From Haemonchus contortus (lineage: Eukaryota > Nematoda > Chromadorea > Rhabditida > Trichostrongylidae): 64,000 nt of DNA. The stretch is from contig LS997567.1 of NCBI GenBank assembly GCA_000469685.2, positions 9,702,104 through 9,766,103 on the forward strand. The letters run 5' to 3'. Position numbers and translations under genes: made by a program. Of this stretch, positions 36,201 to 48,459 are shown piece after piece. Each line of letters starts with the position of its first letter. Position 1 is the first letter of the stretch. A model generated the notes under the pieces. That model saw nothing but the letters and a program-made list of their open reading frames with translations, searched no databases and was not told where the DNA came from.

Positions 36201-39200
36201 TGTTGCTTTTTTAGATTTTTCACTATTTTTTTCTTTGTTTTACGGATACAACTGTGTGGGGACTCCGAAGAACTTTCGGGCATCAAGGATGATCTCCGAA
36301 CTATGCTGTAAACTTTATTGCGTAGAGGTAGCCTAAAGTCGATAACATCCTCTTTCTTTTTTTGCGGTATTCGCTATTTTTCTGTTGCTTTTTTAGATTT
36401 TTCACTATTTTTTTCTTTGTTTTACGGATACAACTGTGTGGGGACTCCGAGAAACTTCTGGGCATCAATGAAGTTCTCCGAACTATGCAGTAAACGTTAT
36501 TGCGTATAGGTAGCCTAAATTCGATAGTATTCCATTTTAGCGGTATTTCACTAATTCTCTTTTTTTGCGGTAGTTCGCTATTTTTCTGTTTCTTTTCTAG
36601 CGTTTTTCTGAACTATTTTTTTCTTTTTTTTACATATACTCACTATTTTAAGAACTCTGAGAAAATTCTGGGCATCAGTGAAGATCTCCTAGCTTTGCTG
36701 GAAACGCTATCGCGTATAGAGAGCCTAAAATCGATAACATTCTGTTTCTTTTTTAGCGTTATTTCGCCATTTTTCTGTTTCTTTTTTAGCGTTTTTACTA
36801 TTTTTTCTCTTTTTTTACGGATGTTCACTGTTTTAAGAACTCCGAGAAACTACTGGGCATCAATGAAGATTTCCGAACTATGCTGTAAACCTTATTGCGT
36901 ATAGGGAGCCTAAAGTCGATAGTATTCCGTTTTTAAAGGGAAATTCACTAATTTTCTGTTTTTTGTAGTAGTTCTCTATTTTTCTGTTGCTTTTTTAGCT
37001 TCTTCACTAATTTTTTCTCTTTTTTTTGACGTGTACTCAATATTTTAAAAACTCCGGAAAAATTCTGGACATTAATGAAGATATCCGAACTGTGCTGTAA
37101 ACCTTATTGTGTATAGGAAGCCTATAGTCGATAGTACTCCGTTTTTAAGCGGAAATTCACTTATTTTTCCTGTTTTTTGTAGTAGATCTCTATTTTTCTG
37201 TTGCTTTTTCAGCTTTTTTCACTATTTATTTTAGCGTATTCTCACCACTTTGGCGAATATGAGAAACTTCTGGGCATCATTGAAGATCTCTGAGCTATGC
37301 TGTAAACGTTATCGTGTATAGGGAGCCTAAAATCGATAACATTCTGTTTCTTTTTTAGCGTTATTTCGCCATTTTTCTGTTTCTTTTTTAGCGTTTTTTA
37401 CTATTTTTTTCTCTTTTTTTACGGATGCTCACTATTTTAAAAACTCCGAGAAACTGCTGAGCATCAATGAAGATTTCCTAACTATGCTGTAAACCTTATT
37501 GCGTATAGGGAGCCTAAAGTCGATAGTATTCCTATTTTAAACGGAAATTCACTAATTTTCGGTTTTTTGTAGTAGTTCGCTGTTTTTCTGTTGCTTTTTC
37601 AGCTTCTTCACTGATTTTTTCTCTTTTTTTAACGTGTACTCAATATTTTCAAAACTACGAAAAACTTCAGGGCATTTTGTAGTAGTTCGCTATTTTTCTG
37701 TTGCTTTTTTAGCTTCTTCACTAATTTTTTCTCTTTTTTTGACGTGTACTCAATATTTTGAAAACTCCGAAAAAATTTTGGGCATCAATGAAGATTTCCG
37801 AACTATGTTGTAAACCTTATTGCGTATAGGGAGCCTAAAGTCGATAGTATTCCGTTTTTAAGCGGTATTTCGATAATTTTCTGTTTTTTGCCATAGTTCG
37901 CTATTTTTCTGTTGCTTTTTCAGCTTCTTCACTAATTTTTTCTCTTTTCTTTACGTGTACTCAATATTTTGAAAACTCCCAAAAACTTCTGGGCATCAAT
38001 GAAGATCTTCGAACTATGCTGTAAACCTTATTGCGTATAGGGAGTCTAAAGTCGATAACATTCTGTTTCTTTTTTGCGATATTTCGCTATTTTTTGTTTC
38101 TTTTTCGGCTTTTTTTTACTATTCACTCTCTTTTCTTAGCGGATACACACCATTTTAAGAACTCCGAGAAACTTGTGGGCACCAGTGAAGATCTCCGAAC
38201 TATGCTGTAAACCTTATTGCGTATATTGAGCATAAAGGCGATAACATTCTGTTTCTTTTTTAGCGGTATATCGCCATTTTTCTGATTTTTTCGGCTTTTT
38301 TTCACTATTTTTTCTCTTTCCTTAGCGGAAACGGATACTCACTGTTTTTGGGACTCCGAGAAACTTCTGGGCACCAGTGAAGATCTCCCAACTATGCTGT
38401 AAACCTTATTGCGTACAGGGAGCTTGAAATAGATAACATTCTATTTCTTTTTTAAGCGTTATTTCGCTATTTTTTGTTTCTTTTCTAGCGTTTTTTAAAC
38501 TATTTTTTCTCTTTTCTTAGCGGATACACACCATTTTAAGAACTCCGAGAAACTTGTGGGCATCAATGAAGATCTATGAGCTATGCTGTCAACGTTATCG
38601 TGTATAGGGAGCCTAAAATCGATAACATTCTGTTTCTTTTTCCATCGGTATTTCGATATTTTTCTGTTTCTTCTTAGCTGTTTTTACTACTTTGTTCTCT
38701 TTTCTTAGCGGATACGGATACTCACTGTGTGGGGACTCCGAAGAACTTTCGGGCATCAAGGATGATCTCCGAACTATGCTGTAAACTTTATTGCGTAGAG
38801 GTAGCCTAAAGTCGATAACATCCTCTTTCTTTTTTTGCGGTATTCGCTATTTTTCTGTTGCTTTTTTAGATTTTTCACTATTTTTTTCTTTGTTTTACGG
38901 ATACAACTGTGTGGGGACTCCGAAAAACTTCTGGGCATCAATGAAGTTCTCCGAACTATGCAGTAAACGTTATTGCGTATAGGTAGCTTAAATTCGATAG
39001 TATTCCATTTTAGCGGTATTTCACTAATTCTCTTTTTTTGCGGTAGTTCGCTATTTTTCTGTTTCTTTTCTAGCGTTTTTCTGAACTATTTTTTTCTTTT
39101 TTTTACATATACTCACTATTTTAAGAACTCTGAGAAAATTCTGGGCATCAATGAAGATTTCCTAGCTTTGCTGGAAACGCTATCGCGTATAGAGAGCCTA

Positions 39201-42200
39201 AAATCGATAACATTCTGTTTCTTTTTTAGCGTTATTTCGCCATTTTTCTGTTTCTCTTTTAGCGTTTTTACTATTTTTTTCTCTTTTTTTACGGATGTCC
39301 ACTGTTTTAAGAACTCCGAGAAACTACTGGGCATCAATGAAGATTTCCGAACTATGCAGTAAACCTTATTGCGTATAGGGAGCCTAAAGTCGATAGTATT
39401 CCGTTTTTAAAGGGAAATTCACTAATTTTCTGTTTTTTGTAGTAGTTTGCTATTTTTCTGTTGCTTTTTCAGCTTCATCACTAATTTTTTCTCTTTTTTT
39501 GACGTGTACTCAATATTTTGAAAACTACGAAAAACTTCTGTGCATTTTGTTGTAGTTCGCTATTTTTCTGTTGCTTTTTTAGCTTCTTCACTAATTTTTT
39601 CTCTTTTTTTTGACGTGTACTCAATATTTTAAAAACTCCGGAAAAATTCTGGACATTAATGAAGATATCCGAACTGTGCTGTAAACCTTATTGTGTATAG
39701 GAAGCCTATAGTCGATAGTACTCCGTTTTTAAGCGGAAATTCACTTATTTTTCCTGTTTTTTGTAGTAGATCTCTATTTTTCTGTTGCTTTTTCAGCTTT
39801 TTTTCACTATTTATTTTAGCGTATTCTCACCACTTTGGCGAATATGAGAAACTTCTGGGCATCATTGAAGATCTCTGAGCTATGCTGTAAACGTTATCGT
39901 GTATAGGGAGCCTAGAATCGATAACATTCTGTTTCTTTTTTAGCGTTGTTTCGCCATTTTTCTGTTTCTTTTTTAGCGTTTTTTACTATTTTTTCTCTTT
40001 TTTTACGGATGCTCACTATTTTAAAAACTCCGAGAAACTGCTGAGCATCAATGAAGATTTCCTAACTATGCTGTAAACCTTATTGCGTATAGGGAGCCTA
40101 AAGTCGATAGTATTCCTATTTTAAACGGAAATTCACTAATTTTCGGTTTTTTGTAGTAGTTCGCTGTTTTTTCTGTTGCTTTTTCAGCTTCTTCACTGAT
40201 TTTTTCTCTTTTTTTAACGTGTACTCAATATTTTCAAAACTACGAAAAACTTCAGGGCATTTTGTAGTAGTTCGCTATTTTTCTGTTGCTTTTTTAGCTT
40301 CTTCACTAATTTTTTCTCTTTTTTTGACGTGTACTCAATATTTTGAAAACTCCGAAAAAATTTTGGGCATCAATGAAGATTTCCGAACTATGTTGTAAAC
40401 CTTATTGCGTATAGGGAGCCTAGAGTCGATAGTATTCCGTTTTTAAGCGGTATTTCAATAATTTTCTGTTTTTTGCAGTAGTTTGCTATTTTTCTGTTGC
40501 TTTTTCAGCTTCTTCACTAATTTTTTCTCTTTTCTTTACGTGTACTCAATATTTTGAAAACTCCCAAAAACTTCTGGGCATCAATGAAGATCTTCGAACT
40601 ATGCTGTAAACCTTATTGCGTATAGGGAGTCTAAAGTCGATAACATTCTGTTTCTTTTTTGCGATATTTCGCTATTTTTTGTTTCTTTTTCGGCTTTTTT
40701 TTTACTATTCACTCTCTTTTCTTAGCGGATACACACCATTTTAAGAACTCCGAGAAACTTGTGGGCATCAGTGAAGATCTCCGAACTATGCTGTAAACCT
40801 TATTGCGTATATTGAGCATAAAGGCGATAACATTCTGTTTCTTTTTTAGCGGTATATCGCCATTTTTTCTGATTTTTTCGGCTTTTTTTCACTATTTTTT
40901 CTCTTTCCTTAGCGGAAACGGATACTCACTGTTTTTGGGACTCCGAGAAACTTCTGGGCACCAGTGAAGATCTCCCAACTATGCTGTAAACCTTATTGCG
41001 TACAGGGAGCTTGAAATAGATAACATTCTATTTCTTTTTTAAGCGTTATTTCGCTATTTTTTGTTTCTTTTCTAGCGTTTTTTTAAACTATTTTTTCTCT
41101 TTTCTTAGCGGATACACACCATTTTAAGAACTCCGAGAAACTTGTGGGCATCAATGAAGATCTCCGAGCTATGCTGTCAACGTTATCGTGTATAGGGAGC
41201 CTGGAGTCGATACTATTCTGTTTCTTTTTTCAGCGATATTTCGCTATTTTTCTGTTTTTTTTCTGGCGTTTTTCACTATTTATTTCCTTTTTTTAGGGGA
41301 TACTTACTATTTTGACAACTCCTAGAAAACTCTGTGTATCAATGAAGATCTCCGAACTACGCTGTAAACCTTATTGCGTATAGGGAGCCTAATGTCGATA
41401 GTGATCTGTTTTTTTGCGACGTTTGGCTATTATTCTCTTTCTTTTTAGTGTTTTATCACCAACCTTTGTCTTTTTTTAGCGGGCACTCACTGTTTTGATA
41501 ACCAAGGAAAACTTCTAGGCATCAATGAAGATCTCCGAACTATGCTGTAAACCTTATTGCGTATAGGGAGCCTAAAGTCGATAACATTCTGTTTTTTTTT
41601 TTGCGATATTTCGCTATTTTTTGTTTCTTTTTCGGCTTTTTTTACTATTCACTCTCTCTTTTCTTAGCGGATACACACCATTTTAAGAACTCCGAGAAAC
41701 TTGTGGGCATCAATGAAGATCTATGAGCTATGCTGTCAACGTTATCGTGTATAGGGAGCCTAAAATCGATAACATTCTGTTTCTTTTTTCATCGGTATTT
41801 CGATATTTTTCTGTTTCTTCTTAGCTGTTTTTACTACTTTGTTCTCTTTTCTTAGCGGATACGGATACTCACTGTGTGGGGACTCCGAAGAACTTTCGGG
41901 CATCAAGGATGATCTCCGAACTATGCTGTAAACTTTATTGCGTAGAGGTAGCCTAAAGTCGATAACATCCTCTTTCTTTTTTTTTGCGGTATTCGCTATT
42001 TTTCTGTTGCTTTTTTTAGATTTTTCACTATTTTTTTCTTTGTTTTACGGATACAACTGTGTGGGGACTCCGAAGAACTTTCGGGCATCAAGGATGATCT
42101 CCGAACTATGCTGTAAACTTTATTGCGTAGAGGTAGCCTAAAGTCGATAACATCCTCTTTCTTTTTTTGCGGTATTCGCTATTTTTCTGTTGCTTTTTTA

Positions 42201-44720
42201 GATTTTTCACTATTTTTTTCTTTGTTTTACGGATACAACTGTGTGGGGGACTCCGAAAAACTTCTGGGCATCAATGAAGTTCTCCGAACTATGCAGTAAA
42301 CGTTATTGCGTATAGGTAGCCTAAATTCGATAGTATTCCATTTTAGCGGTATTTCACTAATTCTCTTTTTTTGCGGTAGTTCGCTATTTTTCTGTTTCTT
42401 TTCTAGCGTTTTTCTGAACTATTTTTTTCTTTTTTTTACATATACTCACTATTTTAAGAACTCTGTGAAAATTCTGGGCACCAATGAAGATCTCCTAGCT
42501 TTGCTGGAAACGTTATCGCGTATAGAGAGCCTAAAATCGATAACATTCTGTTTCTTTTTTAGCGTTATTTCGCCATTTTTCTGTTTCTCTTTTAGCGTTT
42601 TTACTATTTTTTTCTCTTTTTTTTACGGATGTTCACTGTTTTAAGAACTCCGAGAAACTACTGGGCATCAATGAAGATTTCCGAACTATGCTGTAAACCT
42701 TATTGCGTATAGGGAGCCTAAAGTCGATAGTATTCCGTTTTTAAAGGGAAATTCACTAATTTTTCTGTTTTTTGTAGTAGTTCTCTATTTTCTGTTGCTT
42801 TTTTAGCTTCTTCACTAATTTTTTCTCTTTTTTTGACGTGTACTCAATATTTTGAAAACTACGAAAAACTTCTGTGCATTTTGTTGTAGTTCGCTATTTT
42901 TCTGTTGCTTTTTTAGCTTCTTCACTAGTTTTTTCTCTTTTTTTTGACGTGTACTCAATATTTTAAAAACTCCGGAAAAATTCTGGACATTAATGAAGAT
43001 ATCCGAACTGTGCTGTAAACCTTATTGTGTATAGGAAGCCTATAGTCGATAGTACTCCGTTTTTAAGCGGAAATTCACTTATTTTTCCTGTTTTTTGTAG
43101 TAGATCTCTATTTTTCTGTTGCTTTTTCAGCTTTTTTTCACTATTTATTTTAGCGTATTCTCACCACTTTGGCGAATATGAGAAACTTCTGGGCATCATT
43201 GAAGATCTCTGAGCTATGCTGTAAACGTTATCGTGTATAGGGAGCCTAAAATCGATAACATTCTGTTTCTTTTTTTAGCGTTATTTCGCCATTTTTCTGT
43301 TTCTTTTTAGCGTTTTTTACTATTTTTTCTCTTTTTATACAGATACTCACTATTTTAAGAACTCCGAGAAACTTCTGGGCATCAATGAAGATCTCCTAGC
43401 GTTGCTGGAAACGTTATCGCGTATAGGGAGCCTAAAATCGTTAACATTGTGTTTCTTTTTTAGCGTTTTTTACTATTTTTTTCTCTTTTTTTACGGATGC
43501 TCACTATTTTAAAAAACTCCGAGAAACTGCTGAGCATCAATGAAGATTTCCTAACTATGCTGTAAACCTTATTGCGTATAGGGAGCCTAAAGTCGATAGT
43601 ATTCCTATTTTAAACGGAAATTCACTAATTTTCGGTTTTTTGTAGTAGTTCGCTATTTTTCTGTTGCTTTTTCAGCTTCATCACAAATTTTTTCTCTTTT
43701 TTTAACGTGTACTCAATATTTTCAAAACTACGAAAAACTTCAGGGCATTTTGTAGTAGTTCGCTATTTTTCTGTTGCTTTTTTAGCTTCTTCACTAATTT
43801 TTTTCTTTTTTTGACGTGTACTCAATATTTTGAAAACTCCGAAAAAATTTTGGGCATCAATGAAGATTTCCGAACTATGTTGTAAACCTTATTGCGTATA
43901 GGGAGCCTAAAGTCGATAGTATTCCGTTTTTAAGCGGTATTTCGATAATTTTCTGTTTTTTGCCATAGTTCGCTATTTTTCTGTTGCTTTTTCAGCTTCT
44001 TCACTAATTTTTTCTCTTTTCTTTACGTGTACTCAATATTTTGAAAACTCCCAAAAACTTCTGGGCATCAATGAAGATCTTCGAACTATGCTGTAAACCT
44101 TATTGCGTATAGGGAGTCTAAAGTCGATAACATTCTGTTTTCTTTTTTGCGATATTTTCGCTATTTTTTGTTTCTTTTTCGGCTTTTTTTTACTATTCAC
44201 TCTCTTTTCTTAGCGGATACACACCATTTTAAGAACTCCGAGAAACTTGTGGGCATCAGTGAAGATCTCCGAATTATGCTGTAAACCTTATTGCGTATAT
44301 TGAGCATAAAGGCGATAACATGCTGTTTCTTTTTTAGCGGTATATCGCCATTTTTCTGATTTTTTCGGCTTTTTTTCATTATTTTTTCTCTTTCCTTAGC
44401 GGAAACGGATACTCACTGTTTTTGGGACTCCGAGAAACTTCTGGGCACCAGTGAAGATCTCCCAACTATGCTGTAAACCTTATTGCGTACAGGGAGCTTG
44501 AAATAGATAACATTCTATTTCTTTTTTAAGCGTTATTTCGCTATTTTTTGTTTCTTTTCTAGCGTTTTTTAAACTATTTTTTCTCTTTTCTTAGCGGATA
44601 CACACCATTTTAAGAACTCCGAAGAACTACTGGGCATCAGTGAAGATCTCCGAGCCATGCTGTAATCCTTATTGTGTATAGGGAGCCTAAAGTCGATAGT
44701 GTTTCGTTTTTTAGCGGTAT
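24285..44720 (+). repeat. Higher-order repeat blocks inside the satellite
   Basis: Variant monomers recur in a fixed order: one with GGGAGTCTAAAG, next TTGAGCATAAAGGCG, next CAGGGAGCTTGAAATAG. The first is at about 24,296, 28,406, 31,032, 34,106, 38,044, 40,627 and 44,115, so block lengths are about 4.1, 2.6, 3.1, 3.9, 2.6 and 3.5 kb. A fourth variant (GATAGTGTTTCG) follows in five of seven blocks and is missing after 38,420 and 41,010. Whole blocks such as 28.4-31.0 and 31.0-34.1 kb look almost identical. Unequal exchange explains the length differences. Confidence 0.9.
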
Positions 44721-44997
44721 TTCAATAAATTTCTGTTTACTGCGGTATTTCGCTTTTTTTCTGTTGCTTTTTCAGCTTTTTTTCACTATTTATTTTAGCG
44801 TATTCTCACCACTTTGGCGAACATGAGAAACTTCTGGGCATCAGTGAAGATCTCCGAGCCATGCTGTAATCCTTATTGTGTATAGGGAGCCTAAAGTCGA
44901 TAGTGTTTCGTTTTTTAGCGGTATTTCAATAATTTTCTGTTTTTTGTCATAGTTCGCTATTTTTCTGTTGCTTTTTCAGCTTCTTCACTAATTTTTA

Positions 44998-45365
44998 CCA
45001 AAAACAGAAAATTAGTGAAATACCGCTTAAAAACGGAATACCATCGACTCTAGGCTCCCTATACAAAATAAGGTTTGCAGCATAGTTCGGAGATCTTCAT
45101 TGATGCCCAGAAGTTTTTCGGAATTTTCAAAATAGTGAGTATCCGTTAAAAAAGAAAAATTAGTGGAAAAGCTGAAAAAGCAACAGAAAAATAGCGAACT
45201 ACTACAAAAAACAGAAAATTAGTGAAATACCGCTTAAAAACGGATTACTATCGACTCTAGGCTCCCTATACACAATAAGGTTCACAGCATAGCTCGGAGA
45301 TCTTCATTGATGCCCAGATGTGTCTCGGAGTTTTCAAAATAGTGAGTACACGTTAAAAAAAGTGT
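44998..45365 (-). repeat. Two inverted satellite monomers at the right edge
   Basis: At about 44,997 the array flips orientation inside the T-rich half (CACTAATTTTT then ACCAAAAACAG). Two reverse-complement monomers follow, ending near 45,365 where unrelated sequence begins. They carry variants that are rare in the main array. Confidence 0.92.
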
Positions 45366-46605
45366 CTTGCGATTACCTGGATGGCTTCGCTCCTTCTGAA
45401 AGCATTGCAAGAGCGAACGCAACGACAATCGTCCTCTTTAATAATTTGCCGAAAAAAAGTTGCAAGTAATTTCGCCCACGGTTCCAATTAAAATTTCCGC
45501 ATGTAGCCAGACTGTTATGAAAAGCGATGCAGGCTGGCTCGCGCTGTTTTGCGAAGAGAAAATGAGCTCCCTTCTTGCGTCCACGTCTTTAGCACGTATT
45601 GTGAAGGCAACCATTCTTGTGGAGTTAACAGTAGCTCCACTTCTTCAGTTTTTTCATATGTCAAAGTCGGATGCTGCCTATGAAAAGTTGCCCATTTCTG
45701 AAGTTTCAAGCTTTTTCAATGGTTTCTGACAACGGCTTCAAATCCGATGTCGGGCGTGCTCTTAAACCCGCACAATATTCGCGCGAGCGCGTCCCATAGC
45801 AGCCCATTAGTGCTGGTTGCTATCTTAATAAGACTTGAGAAGGACAGTAGTAGCTCGCCAGGCGTCAAATGTCTCTCTTATGCAATCATAAGCTGTTTCT
45901 CGGACAGCCGCGATAGTCAGAAGCTGTCTCATAGAGTCCCAACCGGCGTGGTAATTGCCAGACTACGCCACAATTATAGCAATGACTTTCATGCAAATAT
46001 ACTAACTTTCAGAAGCTTTGGAGCTAAAGCTAAGCTCTCACTTATCACAAACGTACACGATCAGTCTGTCACCGAAATCCATTTCCATATCAAACATCTC
46101 TAGCCCTGCTCCCCGAAGTCGTCGTAGGACGAGCTCCTGAACCTTAGCATATTCGCCACTCCTTTTGACTTGTCCAGCTATGGTAGCTTCTGCGATGCGA
46201 ACGAAACATCTGATTTACTTCTTCCGCTTTATACGGGTATTTTCCCATATACACATGCGAGTTATCACGTGTGAGGCTCGCGCCTCATTTCATTGTACAG
46301 TGAGATGGATCTGACTGACTTTCGATGGCACGGGCGCTTATCGTTGATTTAAACGTTCGCTGGCGTCTCTAAGCGTGGATGCCTTTCGCAGCTCCGCTGC
46401 CTCGCAGTTTCTATCTTTGCACAATCGATTCGTCAGCAACTCGATGACGAGCACATGAGTTAGTCGGTTAAAATTAGTGATACCTTTCACCGCGGAATAT
46501 TTATCGTAGTTTGCTAAAATACTTTATTGTAAAGCCAAAGAGTAACGGAAGATATTCAATCGCTCCTACAGGGTGCAAAACGCGTAATCGTGTATTCGAA
46601 TTTCG
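45366..46605. other. Unidentified sequence, possibly a decayed gene
   Basis: Moderately GC sequence with overlapping frames on both strands (45,460-45,729 +, 45,747-46,103 +, 45,515-45,709 -). A broken minus-strand reading also exists (for example LLTIAAVRETAYDCIRETFD and LLWDALARILCGFKSTPD). I do not recognise a family and cannot build an intact frame or exon chain. Confidence 0.3.
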
Positions 46606-46608
46606 AGG

Positions 46609-46973
46609 AGGGTGGCCCAGCGCCCTTTTGAATCACTGACGGCTAGGGCGCAGAGAAGGACGAGTAGCCAAGCTTGTAATGATGCTTAGGAACGTTTCAT
46701 AGTTCTTTATGTTAAAACTGTGTATTTTTCTCCTAATTTTAGGAAGGGTAGGAGCTCCAGGGTTGGTTAGTCAATTGGAAATTCAATTTTTATCTCATCT
46801 TGGCTTTTTGCAAGAGATAACCATCTCACCCACCCCAAAGCCCCTCCCACTGTTAAACATAGGTAAAAACACTACTCGTCTAGCTGAAAAGCATCTTTAT
46901 GAGCAAGTAAGATTGGCTACCCATCCTTGTTTGTCTGCGCTCTAGCCGTCAGTGACTCAAAAGGGCTCCCCCC
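46609..46973. repeat. Fold-back element, ~80-bp arms
   Basis: GCCCTTTTGAATCACTGACGG at 46,622 onward pairs with its near-complement ending in CAAAAGGGC at 46,966. The match continues inward (GTAGCCAAGCTTGTAATG against CAAGTAAGATTGGCTAC). The loop has a CTCACCCACCCC segment shared with 50,100-50,230. Confidence 0.7.
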
Positions 46974-46976
46974 GAA

Positions 46977-47071
46977 CGCAACAAAATATACATGCCCGTC
47001 CGTGGCAATTTGCCAATTTTTGCAGAGATTCGTTGTGGGACCTCTGTTGGCACGGTGCCAAGGCCGTGGCC
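46977..47071 (+). repeat. Dispersed repeat, copy 1 (inverted copy at 48,255-48,350)
   Basis: CATGCCCGTCCGTGGCAATT, then TTGCAGAGATTCGTTG and CTGTTGGCACGGTGCC, match the reverse complement of 48,255-48,350 with few changes. The two copies are about 1.2 kb apart in opposite orientation. Confidence 0.7.
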
Positions 47072-47109
47072 CCGCTTCAACTCCGGTCCGCACATTTTTG
47101 GCTTGCGAA

Positions 47110-48205
47110 TGAAAGCTTGGTTAGGATGGGACAACGAGAGAAGTTGGGGGAGTTGATTTCATTCAAAACTAAAAACAAAAATCGGATGCGATCGCTCAGC
47201 TTTGCCATGTTGCCCAATCTTCGTAACCACGACCAAAGTTAATATTGCATCAAATTTGTCATTGGAACTAAACTTGTTGACGGATGGGCTATCCTGTAAA
47301 TAACCCGAGTGATTAAATTGATTCTGGTGAAACAACGGTTAGCCCTAATCGTCCTAGAAAGACCTTGCTACTTTTCCAATCGTTGAGATTTGGTAGCTGG
47401 TTAAGGTAGCAGATAATGTCGCCTAATTAAATGTTTTTTTTTCTTGCCGGGGCGTCTTGAACTGCTTTTGTTTGTAATGGAACGGGCTTGGTAATGAACT
47501 GTAGATGGTCACCGTCATTTCAAATGTCATGAAAAATTCCCAACTCGAAACCACCTGCGCTTTGGGCATCGATAATGATAGATAAGGGTTACGGAGTTCA
47601 CTGTCTAAATTGCGTGGTTCTCCAGCAAAATTCCATCCAGCACCCTGAACTTCCGCCAATGATGCAGAGGGATCTTGAGAAGTCGTGTGGTGTCTCAAAG
47701 AACCCTGCTTCGGTTCCGCCTAGCGCATTACACAAATGTTACAAAAGAACACAGTGCCAATCTAGTTATGTTGAAACACAACAAAGACAATCCTTTTAAT
47801 GATCAAACACTGGCAGTCATCTGCTGTTTTTCTTGATAACTACCTAGGATAATCCTTGCATTAAGTCACATACACATGCAAAATACGTGACACGCTCTTA
47901 ACCAGGGATCCCTCATAAGCCGCAACCTATCAACGATGAGACTCACCTCGTTCTATTTTTTAAAACTTGTTACATCTACATGCCTCCAAGGAACGGAGGG
48001 CATATAAATGACTATTAGAAAAACCATGCTCCAAGGAAAGCATCTAACTAAGAATAGTAAGCAGGCAATTAGCAAGGGCCCGAAGATCTGCCGTTTGAGA
48101 GCCCCCACGACCTCCTTGCTCTTGGAAGATGTTTCATTGACATGCTTTAAACTCCTTTAGTAAGTGCAATTAGCGGCACCCATTACTTTCTCATCACTTG
48201 ATTTA
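47110..48205. other. No gene recognised
   Basis: AT-rich sequence. Small frames at 47,423-47,698 (-) and 47,575-47,799 (+) show no domain. Confidence 0.4.
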
Positions 48206-48211
48206 AATCAA

Positions 48212-48261
48212 ACCGTCTCGTCGCAATCCGATCGCCTGCGGACGGATTGCGACGAGACGGT
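48212..48261. repeat. Perfect 19-bp inverted repeat, 12-nt loop
   Basis: ACCGTCTCGTCGCAATCCG at 48,212-48,230 is exactly complementary to 48,243-48,261. It directly adjoins the inverted dispersed repeat at 48,255-48,350. Confidence 0.85.
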
Positions 48262-48350
48262 GCCACGGCCGTGCCAACAGGGGTCCAACAACGAATCACC
48301 GCAAAAGTTGGCAAATTGCCACGGATGGGCATGTATTTTTTGTTGCGTTC
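48255..48350 (-). repeat. Dispersed repeat, copy 2 (inverted)
   Basis: Reverse-complement partner of 46,977-47,071. It ends in front of a poly-C run at 48,352-48,366. Confidence 0.7.
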
Positions 48351-48459
48351 CTCCCCCCCCCCCCCTCTCAACTACATTTTCAGGGAGACGGGCAGTAGGA
48401 ACAGTTTTGTGTAATCGATTCGTCGCGCACGTAGCTGTCGCGGACGGGGGACGGAAATT

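Larger units (their letters stand above)
23470..45365 (+). repeat. ~22-kb satellite array, ~190-bp bipartite T-rich monomer
   Basis: Roughly 115 tandem monomers, mostly 186-204 bp apart measured on the GAAGATCTCCGAACTATGCT block. Each has a conserved half of about 95 bp (from GAACTCCGAGAAACTTCTGG through AACCTTATTGCGTATAGGGA to GTCGATAACATTCTG). The other half is T-rich, with phased T tracts separated by TAGCG, TTTCGC and CTGTT(T/G)C. The first monomers (23,470-24,250) are diverged and irregular; the interior is highly homogeneous. Many short frames rich in Phe and Ser arise from the T-rich half and are not genes. Monomer length is close to a nucleosome repeat. Confidence 0.97.

Noticed and set aside
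25285..44379. Dozens of 60-134-codon frames in the satellite (for example starting MRRGSLKSI, MRIGSLNSIVF, MYRKPIVDS)
   Set aside because: They recur because the monomers recur; they are Phe/Ser-rich translations of T tracts, differ by frameshifts between copies and have no domain.
23470..45365. CRISPR-like array
   Set aside because: Repeats of about 190 bp are contiguous, with no unique spacers; the genome is eukaryotic.
45460..46103. A host gene from the two plus-strand frames
   Set aside because: No recognisable domain, competing frames on the minus strand, and no consistent exon chain.
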